Part shown: piece by piece, positions 8,709-17,256 of the stretch
Layout of the letters: every line of letters begins with the position of its first letter
Numbering within the stretch: position 1 is the stretch's first letter
NCBI GenBank assembly: GCA_963800335.1
Contig: CAWDAN010000001.1
Coordinates: 868,001 to 932,000 of the forward strand
Reading direction: 5' to 3'
From: Flavisphingopyxis sp963800335
GTDB lineage: Bacteria > Pseudomonadota > Alphaproteobacteria > Sphingomonadales > Sphingomonadaceae
DNA length: 64,000 bases
The notes under the pieces: model-generated
The model's input: only the letters and a program-made list of their open reading frames with translations
Told to the model about the DNA's origin: nothing
The model's database searches: none
Made by a program: the position numbers and the translations under genes

Positions 8709-10220
8709 TTGCGCGAAGTAAACCATTGCCTGGCCGACAGCATCACCCACGGCAGCGCCGCAGGGGGACGTTCGGGCGAGATTTTCGATCCCAATGCCGG
8801 CGAAGTGCAGGCAAGGGTCGCTTTCGGAGACGCCGCCCTGCTCGCCAAGGCGGTCGAAGCGGCCAAGGCTGCGCAGCCCGAATGGGCGGCAACCAATCCG
8901 CAGCGGCGCGCGCGCGTGTTCTTCAAGTTCAAGGAACTGGTCGAGGCGAACATCGACGAACTTGCCCGGCTGCTTTCGAGTGAACACGGCAAGGTCATTG
9001 CTGACTCGCGCGGCGACGTCCAGCGCGGGCTCGACGTGATCGAATTCTGCTGTGGCATCCCGCACGTCCTCAAGGGCGAATATACGCAAGGCGCCGGACC
9101 TGGCATCGACGTCTATTCGATGAGACAGCCGCTCGGCATCGGCGCGGGCATTACCCCGTTCAATTTCCCCGCGATGATCCCGATGTGGATGTTCGGACCC
9201 GCCATCGCGTGCGGCAACGCGTTCATTCTCAAACCCTCCGAGCGCGATCCCAGCGTTCCCGTTCGCCTCGCCGAGCTGATGCGCGAAGCGGGATTGCCCG
9301 AGGGCATTCTGCAGGTCGTCCACGGCGACAAGGAAATGGTCGACGCGATCCTCGACCATGAAGACATTGGCGCGGTCAGCTTTGTCGGGTCATCGGACAT
9401 CGCGCATTACGTCTACAAGCGCGGCGTCGCCGCGGGCAAGCGCGTCCAGGCGATGGGCGGTGCGAAGAACCACGGTATCGTTATGCCCGACGCCGACATG
9501 GACCAGGTCGTAAACGACCTGTCGGGCGCCGCCTTCGGCTCGGCGGGCGAGCGCTGCATGGCGCTGCCCGTGGTCGTTCCCGTTGGCGAAGATACTGCCG
9601 AACGGCTGCGCGAAAAATTGCTCCCGGCGATCGCGGCGCTGCGCGTTGGCGTGTCGAGCGACGACGACGCGCATTATGGCCCGGTGGTCAACGCGGCGCA
9701 CCGCACGCGCGTCGAGAACTGGATCCAGACCGGCGTCGACGAAGGCGCCGAGCTCGTCGTCGACGGCCGCGGGTTCGAGCTGCAGGGCCACGAAAAAGGC
9801 TTCTTTATCGGTCCCAGCCTGTTCGATCACGTCACCACCGACATGCAAAGCTACAAGGAAGAAATCTTCGGCCCCGTGCTGCAAATTGTCCGGGCGAAGA
9901 ATTTCGAGGAAGCATTGCGCCTGCCGAGCGAGCATCAGTACGGCAACGGCGTCGCTATTTTCACGCGCAACGGCCACGCCGCGCGCGAATTCGCGCACCG
10001 CGTCAATGTTGGCATGGTCGGCATCAACGTGCCGATCCCGGTTCCCGTCGCCTATCACAGCTTCGGCGGGTGGAAGCGCAGCGCGTTCGGCGACACCAAC
10101 CAGCACGGCATGGAAGGCGTCAAATTCTGGACCAAGGTCAAGACGATCACCGCGCGCTGGCCCGACGGCACCGCCGATGCCGATGACAAGGACGCCTTCG
10201 TCATTCCGACGATGGGCTGA
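8709..10220 (+). CDS. mmsA: CoA-acylating methylmalonate-semialdehyde dehydrogenase
   Basis: Oxidises methylmalonate semialdehyde to propionyl-CoA (and malonate semialdehyde to acetyl-CoA) with NAD+, at the end of valine and thymine degradation. The 503-residue aldehyde dehydrogenase has the nucleophile C283 in SAGERCMALPV, the MmsA-type PFNFPAMIPMWMFG segment, and GGWKRSAFGD near the C-terminus. The start is a TTG at 8709, supported by a strong AGGAG seven bases upstream and by no in-frame ATG near the expected N-terminus. First gene of a valine catabolic cluster with the acyl-CoA dehydrogenase, hydrolase, hydratase and mmsB downstream. Confidence 0.95.
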   Translation: MREVNHCLADSITHGSAAGGRSGEIFDPNAGEVQARVAFGDAALLAKAVEAAKAAQPEWAATNPQRRARVFFKFKELVEANIDELARLLSSEHGKVIADSRGDVQRGLDVIEFCCGIPHVLKGEYTQGAGPGIDVYSMRQPLGIGAGITPFNFPAMIPMWMFGPAIACGNAFILKPSERDPSVPVRLAELMREAGLPEGILQVVHGDKEMVDAILDHEDIGAVSFVGSSDIAHYVYKRGVAAGKRVQAMGGAKNHGIVMPDADMDQVVNDLSGAAFGSAGERCMALPVVVPVGEDTAERLREKLLPAIAALRVGVSSDDDAHYGPVVNAAHRTRVENWIQTGVDEGAELVVDGRGFELQGHEKGFFIGPSLFDHVTTDMQSYKEEIFGPVLQIVRAKNFEEALRLPSEHQYGNGVAIFTRNGHAAREFAHRVNVGMVGINVPIPVPVAYHSFGGWKRSAFGDTNQHGMEGVKFWTKVKTITARWPDGTADADDKDAFVIPTMG

Positions 10221-10253
10221 TCGGACTGCAGCCAGCCGAGAGGAACGGGTTCG

Positions 10254-10775
10254 ATGCGTAATTATATTCCCCTGATCGCGCTTGGCTTGCTCGCCGGGTG
10301 CAATCCTTCGCAACCGCCGGCCGACGAACCGGTCAATGGCCAGTCGGGCCAGATCGACGAGAATGGCGTTCCGGTGGGCACCGATGCGGTGATCTCGCCG
10401 GATCCCGAAAAGGACGAGGCGACCGCTGCGCAGGCAGCTACCGACGCCGCCATGGCGCAGCCGATGGGCAAGGCGTTTCCCAAGAGTTTCCAGGGGCGCT
10501 GGGGCCTCGTGGCGGGCGACTGCACCTCGACGCGCGGCGATGCCAAGGGCCTGCTGACGATCACTGGCGATCAGCTGCGGTTCTACGAATCGACGGGGAC
10601 GGTAAAGGTCCTGACGGTCAAGTCTCCGGTCAGCATCACTGCCGATCTGGCTTTCACCGGCGAGGGACAGGAATGGAAGCAGACGACCGATTATACGCTC
10701 GTCAACGGCGGCCGAACGATGGTGCGTATCGACCATGATCCTCGGCACGAAGAACGCTACACGCGCTGCGGCTGA
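10254..10775 (+). CDS. Putative lipoprotein, paralogue of the next gene
   Basis: A 173-residue protein of unknown function. It has a short lipoprotein signal with lipobox LLAGC (Cys16), a Pro/Asp/Ala-rich linker to about residue 75, then a domain starting FPKSFQGRWGLVAGDCTS and ending with YTRCG. The domain has two conserved cysteines that could form a disulfide. The next gene has the same domain plan (FPSGFDGRWGVLDSDCTS ... YSRCK), so the pair looks like a tandem duplication. They sit between mmsA and the acyl-CoA dehydrogenase; no functional link to valine degradation is evident. Confidence 0.75.
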   Translation: MRNYIPLIALGLLAGCNPSQPPADEPVNGQSGQIDENGVPVGTDAVISPDPEKDEATAAQAATDAAMAQPMGKAFPKSFQGRWGLVAGDCTSTRGDAKGLLTITGDQLRFYESTGTVKVLTVKSPVSITADLAFTGEGQEWKQTTDYTLVNGGRTMVRIDHDPRHEERYTRCG

Positions 10776-10816
10776 GGGCTGAAACGACCGACGACAACGA
10801 CAAGGGGGACATCACG

Positions 10817-11263
10817 ATGATCACACCAAGCAACGCATTACGCGCGACACTGGCGCTGACGGGACTGGCACTGCTCGGCGGCTGCGACAGCGGCGCACCG
10901 GTGGTCGACAATGCCGCTGCGCCCGTCAACGAAGCGGTCGCGTTTCAGCAGGGCAACGATTTTCCGTCAGGATTCGACGGGCGTTGGGGCGTACTCGACA
11001 GCGATTGCACTTCGCCGGTGCGCGGCGCGTCGGAAATGTATGTCGTGATCAAGGGCGACACGCTGACCTTCCACGACCGCGTCGGCAAGGTCACCGAAAT
11101 GACTGCCAAATCGGCCGAAAAGGTGAAGACTCGGATCGATTTTACCGGGCGCGGCGAGAAATGGTTTCGCCGGACCAACTGGTTCCTCGAGGATAGCGGC
11201 AATTCGCTCGTCCGCGCCGACATCAATCCTGTCGTCAACATGACCTATTCACGATGCAAATAG
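10817..11263 (+). CDS. Putative lipoprotein, paralogue of the previous gene
   Basis: A 148-residue predicted lipoprotein: hydrophobic leader, lipobox LLGGC (Cys25), a short linker and a C-terminal domain with GRWGVLDSDCTS, FTGRGEKWFRRTNW and a terminal YSRC. Same layout as the gene 41 bases upstream but with a shorter linker. A good AAGGGG ribosome site precedes the ATG. The domain is not one I can name; it looks beta-rich and is probably periplasmic, anchored in a membrane. Confidence 0.75.
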   Translation: MITPSNALRATLALTGLALLGGCDSGAPVVDNAAAPVNEAVAFQQGNDFPSGFDGRWGVLDSDCTSPVRGASEMYVVIKGDTLTFHDRVGKVTEMTAKSAEKVKTRIDFTGRGEKWFRRTNWFLEDSGNSLVRADINPVVNMTYSRCK

Positions 11264-11394
11264 CTTGATTGGATCGGTCGGCTGACCGGCGGTCTGCTGC
11301 TTGGTCCCGCAATTTTCTGGATCGCATCGTTTGGTTCATGGAGGCGGGTTCGCCCGACGCACTTATCCGCTCATTGCAATCTGGATAAGCCCCG

Positions 11395-11418
11395 ATGCCG
11401 GTGCTAGGGGACCGGCAT
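11395..11418 (+). promoter_or_regulatory. Hairpin covering the ribosome site and start codon of the acyl-CoA dehydrogenase
   Basis: A perfect 8-base stem, ATGCCGGT (11395-11402) with ACCGGCAT (11411-11418), has the AGGGG ribosome-binding bases in its loop and two bases of the start ATG (11417-11419) in its right arm. In mRNA this could lower translation initiation. Seen directly in sequence; the regulatory role is inference. Confidence 0.4.
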
Positions 11419-12563
11419 GACAGATCAATTTGCCCTTAGCGAAGACCAGCTTGCGATCCAGGAAATGGCGCGACGCTTTACCGCCGACGAGATCACCCCG
11501 CATGCCGCCAAGTGGGACGAGGACCATATCTTCCCGCGCGAGACGATCAAGAAAGCGGCCGAGCTGGGCTTTGCCGCGATCTATGTCAGCGAGGAATCGG
11601 GCGGCATCGGCCTTGGCCGGCTCGAGGCGGCGCTGATCATGGAGGCGATGGCCTATGGCTGTCCCTCGACTAGCGCGTTCATCTCGATCCACAACATGGC
11701 GAGCTGGATGATCGACACCTATGGGTCGGATGCGGTGAAGGGGAAATACCTCCCCGATCTCGTGACGATGGACAAGATCGCCAGCTATTGCCTGACCGAG
11801 CCGGGTTCGGGATCCGATGCTGCCGCGCTCAAGACATCGGCCAAGCTGCGACGGCGATCACTACGTCGTCAACGGATCGAAACAGTTCATCTCGGGCGCA
11901 GGCGAGAACGAAGTCTATGTGACGATGGTCCGCACCGGCGAGGATGGCCCCAAGGGCATATCGTGCCTCGTTATCGACAAGGACATGGCGGGCGTGTCGT
12001 TCGGCGCGAACGAGAAGAAGCTCGGCTGGCATTCGCAGCCGACGCGGATGGTGACCTTCGACGATGTCCGCGTGCCGGTCGAAAATCGCGTCGGCAAGGA
12101 AGGCGAGGGCTTTCGCTTCGCGATGGCCGGGCTCGACGGCGGCCGGCTCAATATCGGTGCCTGTTCGCTTGGCGGCGCGCAGCGCTGCCTCGACGAGGCG
12201 CTCGCCTATACCAAGGACCGCAAGCAGTTCGGACAGGCGATCAGCGAGTTCCAGAACACGCAATTCATGCTCGCCGACATGGCGACCGATCTCGAGGCGG
12301 CGCGCGCCTTGCTCTATATCGCCGCGGCAAAGGTGACCGCGAACGCGCCCGACAAAACGCGCTTTGCCGCGATGGCAAAGCGTCTCGCCACCGATTCCGG
12401 ATCGAAGATCGTCAACGATGCGCTGCAACTGTTTGGTGGCTATGGCTATCTTCAGGACTATCCGATCGAACGCTTCTGGCGCGACCTGCGCGTGCATTCG
12501 ATTCTCGAAGGAACCAACCAGGTCATGCGCATGATCGTCGCGCGCGATATGTTGCGGCAATAG
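11417..12563 (+). CDS. Isobutyryl-CoA (acyl-CoA) dehydrogenase, one single-base insertion
   Basis: FAD flavoenzyme that introduces the alpha,beta double bond; by context isobutyryl-CoA to methacrylyl-CoA in valine degradation. The frame shifts near 11850: before it the protein reads EPGSGSDAAALKTSAKL, after it GDHYVVNGSKQFISGAGENE. One extra G explains it, and its removal gives 381 residues, the usual size. Acyl-CoA dehydrogenase features include YCLTEPGSGSDA, AYTKDRKQFGQAI, QLFGGYGYLQDYPIERFWRDLRV and the C-terminal ILEGTNQVMRMIVAR. The catalytic-base region EGTNQ is intact. Followed by the hydrolase after 46 bases. Confidence 0.9.
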
Positions 12564-12609
12564 CGCCAGCGCGCTAAGGCTGCCGCCCGGAACAGGATAA
12601 GAACACAAG

Positions 12610-13653
12610 ATGACCGACGATCTGATCGTACGTTCGCATGGCCGCGTAGGGCATATCAGCCTCAATCGCCCCAAGGCGATTCACGCTCTCAACACCGATA
12701 TGTGCCGGGGAATTTCGGCCGCGCTCGAAGAGTGGCGCGGCGACCAGGCAATCGAGGCGGTGCTGCTCGATCATAGCGAAGGGCGCGGCTTCTGCGCCGG
12801 CGGCGACATCCGCATGATCGCCGAAAGCGGCGCCGATGACGGCGTCCAGGCGCGCGCGTTCTTTCGCGACGAATACCGCATGAACAACACGATGTTCGGC
12901 TATGCCAAGCCGATCGTCGCGTTCATGGACGGGGTCACGATGGGCGGCGGCGTCGGCATTTCGCTGCCGTGCGAATATCGCGTCGCGACCGAAAATACGC
13001 GTTTCGCCATGCCCGAAACGGGCATCGGCCTGTTTCCCGATGTCGGGGGCGGCTGGTATCTCTCGCGCCTGCCGGGGCGCGTTGGCCAGTTCCTCGCGCT
13101 GACCGGCGCGCGGCTCGACGGCGGCGAATGCGTCGAACTGGGTATCGCCACCCACTATCTGCCGAGCGAGCATCTCGAGGAAGCCAAGGAGCGAATCGCC
13201 GCCGATCCGGGCCGGATCAAGGGCATCCTCGGCCAGCTCGCGGTCAGCCCGCCCGAAGCGCGAATCCTCGCCAATCTCGACAAGATCAACAAGCTGTTCG
13301 CCTCCGACGACCTCGCCGAGGTGATGGACGCGCTCGGCAATGACGAGAGCGAATGGGCGCAGCGCGAGCTCGATACGCTGTGCACCAAGAGCCCGTTGTC
13401 GTGTAAAGTCTCGCTGCGGTTGCTGCGCGAAGGCGCGACGATGCCGTTCTTCATCGACGAGATGCGGCAGGAATTTGCGGTCGCATCGCACATCGTCCAG
13501 CGGCACGATTTCATCGAGGGCGTTCGCGCGCTGATCATCGACAAGGACAACCGGCCCGAATGGGACCCGGCGCATCCCGACGAGGTCACCGCGCACATGA
13601 TCGACACGATCTTCGCGCCCTTGCCCGACGACGAGGCGTGGACGCCCGAATAA
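12610..13653 (+). CDS. 3-hydroxyisobutyryl-CoA hydrolase (HIBCH type, enoyl-CoA hydratase superfamily)
   Basis: Releases 3-hydroxyisobutyrate from its CoA ester in valine catabolism. 347 residues, longer than plain enoyl-CoA hydratases (about 260), as expected for the HIBCH subgroup. Visible motifs: GRGFCAGGDIRMIAE near residue 60 for the oxyanion hole, GVTMGGGVGISLPCEYRVATE near residue 105, MPETGIGLFPDVGGGWYLSRLPG near residue 135, and the C-terminal helical extension around WDPAHPDEV. Lies 46 bases after the acyl-CoA dehydrogenase and 21 before the hydratase, so one operon. Confidence 0.92.
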   Translation: MTDDLIVRSHGRVGHISLNRPKAIHALNTDMCRGISAALEEWRGDQAIEAVLLDHSEGRGFCAGGDIRMIAESGADDGVQARAFFRDEYRMNNTMFGYAKPIVAFMDGVTMGGGVGISLPCEYRVATENTRFAMPETGIGLFPDVGGGWYLSRLPGRVGQFLALTGARLDGGECVELGIATHYLPSEHLEEAKERIAADPGRIKGILGQLAVSPPEARILANLDKINKLFASDDLAEVMDALGNDESEWAQRELDTLCTKSPLSCKVSLRLLREGATMPFFIDEMRQEFAVASHIVQRHDFIEGVRALIIDKDNRPEWDPAHPDEVTAHMIDTIFAPLPDDEAWTPE

Positions 13654-13674
13654 CGCAGATAGCTGGGAGCCGAC

Positions 13675-14451
13675 ATGGCCGACTATGAAACGATCACCAC
13701 CGAGACGCGTGACCGCGTCCTGCTCGTCACACTCAATCGTCCGCAGGCGCTCAATGCGCTCAATTCGCAGGTGCTCGACGAGCTGCTGGCGGCGATGGCC
13801 GACTTCGACGCCGATGACGGCCTCGGCTGCGCGGTCCTGACGGGCAGCGAAAAGGCGTTCGCGGCAGGCGCTGACATCAAGGAAATGTCCGATCAGGGCT
13901 TTGCCGACATGTACGCGCACAATTTCTTCGCCGGCTGGGAGCGGTTTGCCGCGACGCGCAAGCCGATCATCGCGGCGGTGTCAGGCTATGCGCTCGGCGG
14001 CGGCTGCGAGCTTGCCATGATGTGCGATTTCATCATCGCGGGTGACAATGCGAAGTTCGGCCAGCCCGAGATCAAGCTCGGCGTGTCGCCGGGCATGGGC
14101 GGATCACAGCGGCTGACGCGCGCGGTCGGTAAGGCCAAGGCGATGGACATGTGCCTGACCGGGCGGATGATCGATGCCGAGGAGGCCGAACGCGCGGGCC
14201 TGGTCGCACGCATTGCGCCCGCCGCCGACCTGCTCGAAGAGGCGCTCAAGACCGCCGCGACGATCGCCTCGATGGCGCCGCTCGCGGTGATGGCGAACAA
14301 GGAAATGGTCAACGCCGCATTCGAAACGACGCTGAGCCAAGGCGTCCAGTTCGAACGACGCCTGTTCCACGGCCTGTTCGCGACGCAGGACCAGTCCGAA
14401 GGCATGGCGGCGTTCGTCGACAAGCGCGCCGGGAAATGGTCGGGACGGTAA
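13675..14451 (+). CDS. Enoyl-CoA hydratase (crotonase family)
   Basis: Hydrates 2-enoyl-CoA; by context methacrylyl-CoA to 3-hydroxyisobutyryl-CoA. 258 residues with GSEKAFAAGADIKEM near residue 60, GYALGGGCELAMMCD near residue 105 and GQPEIKLGVSPGMGGSQRL with the catalytic-type Glu near residue 125. The C-terminus ends AAFVDKRAGKW, typical of the FadB-like monofunctional hydratases. Last gene before a repeat element and the oppositely oriented M15 peptidase. Confidence 0.93.
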   Translation: MADYETITTETRDRVLLVTLNRPQALNALNSQVLDELLAAMADFDADDGLGCAVLTGSEKAFAAGADIKEMSDQGFADMYAHNFFAGWERFAATRKPIIAAVSGYALGGGCELAMMCDFIIAGDNAKFGQPEIKLGVSPGMGGSQRLTRAVGKAKAMDMCLTGRMIDAEEAERAGLVARIAPAADLLEEALKTAATIASMAPLAVMANKEMVNAAFETTLSQGVQFERRLFHGLFATQDQSEGMAAFVDKRAGKWSGR

Positions 14452-14464
14452 GGCTTTTTTCACT

Positions 14465-14593
14465 GCAACGAGACTTACGAGCGAAGCGAGTTAGTCGCAA
14501 TGGAGAGGGGCTGCGATTTGGCGCGCCACTCTCAAGCGCGCTAGCCGCTGAAGCGGCAAGCTTGCGGTAGCTCTCCCCTGAAGGGAGAGAGCC
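14465..14593. repeat. Dispersed inverted-repeat element, copy 2
   Basis: Contains CAACGAGACTTACGAGCG, GAGTTAGTCGCAATGGAGAG and a terminal hairpin (CTCTCCC at 14571-14577, loop CTGAA, GGGAGAG at 14583-14589). Core and ends match copies 1 and 3 once orientation is allowed for. It fills the gap between two converging genes and may also serve as a transcription end for both. Confidence 0.75.
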
Positions 14594-14595
14594 GG

Positions 14596-15267
14596 TTACG
14601 CCGCGCAGGGCGAGCTGGCGCGGTGATAATCGCTGCCCCAGGTGCGATAGCCCTTGAGCCCCGCATCGATGTGGAATTTCTTGCCCTGGTAGATGCCGAG
14701 TCCCGCCTGGAGGGCAGGGCCGCGCTGATGGTGCCAGGTGCACAGGCGGGCGATCATCTCGTCGCGTGTTTCGGGGCCGGTAACGAAGGCGTCGAACGCG
14801 CCGAACTGGCGATGGACGCTGCTGGGCGCGCCGCCGGCGCAGCTGTTGAGCGAGGCGTGGCGATAGCCCGAGACGATCTCGACCGGGCCGACGACCGGCA
14901 CCAGCTCGTTCTTGATCACGCTGAGCGACGCGAATGCACCAGGCCAGGTCTTGGCATCGGGCAGCTCGTATTCTTCTGCGCCACAACGCTGCCAGTCGAT
15001 CGCGGTGCGCAGGATCTCGAAGGTCGGGACGATGTCGGCGATGTCGCGGGCCGCGAGTTCGCGCTCGAACGCGGCGACATTGCGCGCATTGTCGCCCTTG
15101 GCGAGCCAGGCGAGATAGCTTGGCGGCGGTGTCGCCATCGCTGTCGCGCCCGCAGACGAGGCGCTTGTAGGCGCGGCGCTCGACGGAGCGGGCGCACCGT
15201 TGGCGGCCGCAGGCTGGGGCTGGCCGAACAGCAGGACGGAGATTATGGTCGCGACGAATGGAAGCAT
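14596..15267 (-). CDS. Exported M15A-type D-Ala-D-Ala carboxypeptidase-like protein
   Basis: A 223-residue protein with an N-terminal hydrophobic signal (to about residue 20), a low-complexity Ala/Pro/Ser linker (to about 45), and a C-terminal peptidase M15A-like domain. The zinc-site elements SGYRHASLN, SVHRQFGAFD and KKFHIDAG are visible, so it probably cuts peptidoglycan cross-bridges or stem peptides in the periplasm. The spacing in the middle motif is one residue longer than the common SxHxxGxAxD form. Transcribed away from mmsB; the two start codons are only 39 bases apart. Confidence 0.78.
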   Translation of the reverse strand: MLPFVATIISVLLFGQPQPAAANGAPAPSSAAPTSASSAGATAMATPPPSYLAWLAKGDNARNVAAFERELAARDIADIVPTFEILRTAIDWQRCGAEEYELPDAKTWPGAFASLSVIKNELVPVVGPVEIVSGYRHASLNSCAGGAPSSVHRQFGAFDAFVTGPETRDEMIARLCTWHHQRGPALQAGLGIYQGKKFHIDAGLKGYRTWGSDYHRASSPCAA

Positions 15268-15306
15268 TTTGCTCCTTTAGCACATTTAAAGTGAACGGAA
15301 CACAAC

Positions 15307-16179
15307 ATGGCGATTATCGCATTCATCGGCCTAGGAAATATGGGCGGCGGCATGGCTGCCAACCTGGCAAAAGCAGGACACACGGTGCGCGCTTTCGACC
15401 TTAGCGAAGACGCTCTGGCCAAGGCGGACGAAGCAGGCTGCACCCGCGCCGCCAGCGCCGCCGAGGCGATCAAGGGCGTCGATGCGGTCGTTACGATGTT
15501 GCCGGCCGGTAAACATGTCGCCAGTGTTTACACCAACGACGTATTCGGCAACGCGGCCGCGGGAACGCTGCTTATCGACTGTTCGACGATCGACGTCGCG
15601 ACCGCGCGAAGCAATGCCGCGGCGGCGGCGGACCAGGGGCTCGTCGCGGTCGATGCGCCGGTATCCGGCGGCATAGCGGCGGCCAATGCGGGTACGCTGA
15701 CCTTCATGGTCGGTGGCAGCGATGAGGGTTTTGTGCGCGCCAAGGTGATCCTGTCCGACATGGGCAAGGCGGTGATCCATGCCGGCGACAACGGCGCGGG
15801 GCAGGCGGCCAAGATCTGTAACAACATGATCCTCGGGGCGACGATGGTGGCGACCTGCGAGGCGCTGGCGATGGCGCAGAAGCTCGGTCTCGACCCGCAG
15901 AGCTTCTATGACATCGCCGCGGTCAGCTCGGGCCAGAGCTGGTCGCTGACGAGCTATTGCCCGCTGCCCGGCGTCGGCCCGCAAAGCCCAGCCGATAATA
16001 AATATCAGGGCGGATTTGCCGCAGCGCTGATGCTCAAGGACCTGCGCCTGGCGATGGAAGCCGCCGAATTGGTCGGTGCCAACGTCCCGATGGGCACGCG
16101 CGCGCGCGAACTCTACGAGGACTACGTCGCGAACGACGAAGGCCATCACGACTTTTCGGGAATCATCGAAACGCTGTGA
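15307..16179 (+). CDS. mmsB: 3-hydroxyisobutyrate dehydrogenase
   Basis: Oxidises 3-hydroxyisobutyrate to methylmalonate semialdehyde with NAD+, feeding MmsA. 290 residues: N-terminal Rossmann GLGNMGGGMAANLAKAGH, substrate-binding VDAPVSGGIAAANAGTL near residue 117, and the catalytic lysine segment GAGQAAKICNNMILG near residue 165. It completes the valine pathway but is separated from the other four genes by a repeat element and an oppositely oriented M15 peptidase. Confidence 0.96.
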   Translation: MAIIAFIGLGNMGGGMAANLAKAGHTVRAFDLSEDALAKADEAGCTRAASAAEAIKGVDAVVTMLPAGKHVASVYTNDVFGNAAAGTLLIDCSTIDVATARSNAAAAADQGLVAVDAPVSGGIAAANAGTLTFMVGGSDEGFVRAKVILSDMGKAVIHAGDNGAGQAAKICNNMILGATMVATCEALAMAQKLGLDPQSFYDIAAVSSGQSWSLTSYCPLPGVGPQSPADNKYQGGFAAALMLKDLRLAMEAAELVGANVPMGTRARELYEDYVANDEGHHDFSGIIETL

Positions 16180-16187
16180 TTTTTTCT

Positions 16188-16336
16188 CCCTCTCCTTTCT
16201 CGGGATTGGAGTGAAACTTGGGACGAGGCGTAGCCGAGCCTCTTCGCAACGGAGAGGGGCTGGGCCCGGCACCGCCCCTCTCGACTTCGCCTAGGCGTTC
16301 GGCGAAGGCTTCGTATCTCTCCCCAGTTGGGGAGAG
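16188..16336. repeat. Dispersed inverted-repeat element, copy 3
   Basis: The segment 16210-16262 (GTGAAACTTGGGACGAGG, GCCTCTTCGCAACGGAGA) follows the core of copy 2, and the element ends in a perfect hairpin CTCTCCCC-AGTT-GGGGAGAG (16317-16336). It lies between the stop codons of two converging genes. No protein is encoded. Confidence 0.75.
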
Positions 16337-16346
16337 ATTTGGATCT

Positions 16347-17195
16347 TTACTTGGGTTTTCTGAACTTCAGCGTCATGCGGTCGCTTTCGCCGATCGCGGC
16401 GTATTTGGCTCGATCGACATCCTTGAGCTGATAGGTCGGCGGCAACGTCCAGACGCCGTCGGGATAATCATGCGTGTCGCTCGCATTCGCGTTGATGTCG
16501 CTCTCTCCGGCGAATTCGAATCCGGCGGCGCGGGCGAACGCGATGACCGAGGATTTCTTCATATAGCCGCTCTTTTCCTCGAGCGTCGATGCCATGTCCT
16601 CGGGCAGGCGGTGCTCGACGACCCCCAAAATCCCGCCGGGCTTGAGCATTGCGAACATCGCATCGAAATTGGCCTGCGCCGCATCGATCCCGCCGAAGCG
16701 CCAGTTGTGGACGTTGCGGAAGGTCAGGACAAAGTCGGCGCTGCCGTCGGGCACCTTGGGCGCGCCATCGGCGGCGGGGAAGGCGGCATAATTTATCGTG
16801 CCAAAGGCGGCGGGGTTGGCCTGTTCGAGCTTGCGGACCGAATTGACGCCGTTGGGCCAGGGACCGACGACGGTCAGCTTGCCGCCGCCTGCGGCCGAAT
16901 AGGGCGCAAGGATTTCGCTGTACCAGCCACCGCCAGGCCAGATCTCGACCACCGTGTCGCTCGGTCTGACGCCGAACCAGGCGAGCGTTTCGGCGGGGTG
17001 GCGATAGCGGTCACGGGCGACATTGGCGGGCGTACGCGACGGTGCCGCGACCGCGGCCGCGAGCGCGGTGCTGGTGTCGCCCTGTGGGTTGGTTTCATTC
17101 GCCGCTCCGTCGATCGGCATGCAGGCGGCGAGGACGATGCCCGCGCCAATTGTCGAAGCGAGGGCGGCGTATCTCAGTGTCTTGAAGCGGGTCAT
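16347..17195 (-). CDS. Lipobox-bearing class I SAM methyltransferase-like protein (COG4798 type)
   Basis: A 282-residue protein. It starts with a lipoprotein-type signal (hydrophobic residues to LAAC, Cys near residue 24), then a Thr/Ala-rich linker, then a methyltransferase domain with the SAM motif VVEIWPGGGWYSEILAP near residue 85, FVLTFRNVHNW near residue 155 and MLKPGGILGVVEHR near residue 180. I choose the ATG at 17195 because GGAGG lies five bases upstream; an ATG four codons earlier contains that site. An exported SAM enzyme is paradoxical, as SAM is cytoplasmic; function unknown. Confidence 0.8.
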   Translation of the reverse strand: MTRFKTLRYAALASTIGAGIVLAACMPIDGAANETNPQGDTSTALAAAVAAPSRTPANVARDRYRHPAETLAWFGVRPSDTVVEIWPGGGWYSEILAPYSAAGGGKLTVVGPWPNGVNSVRKLEQANPAAFGTINYAAFPAADGAPKVPDGSADFVLTFRNVHNWRFGGIDAAQANFDAMFAMLKPGGILGVVEHRLPEDMASTLEEKSGYMKKSSVIAFARAAGFEFAGESDINANASDTHDYPDGVWTLPPTYQLKDVDRAKYAAIGESDRMTLKFRKPK

Positions 17196-17256
17196 GGCAT
17201 CCTCCACATAGGCCCGTCTGCGGGCTCCGCCGCAGCCTAGCCCACGAAAGACGACG

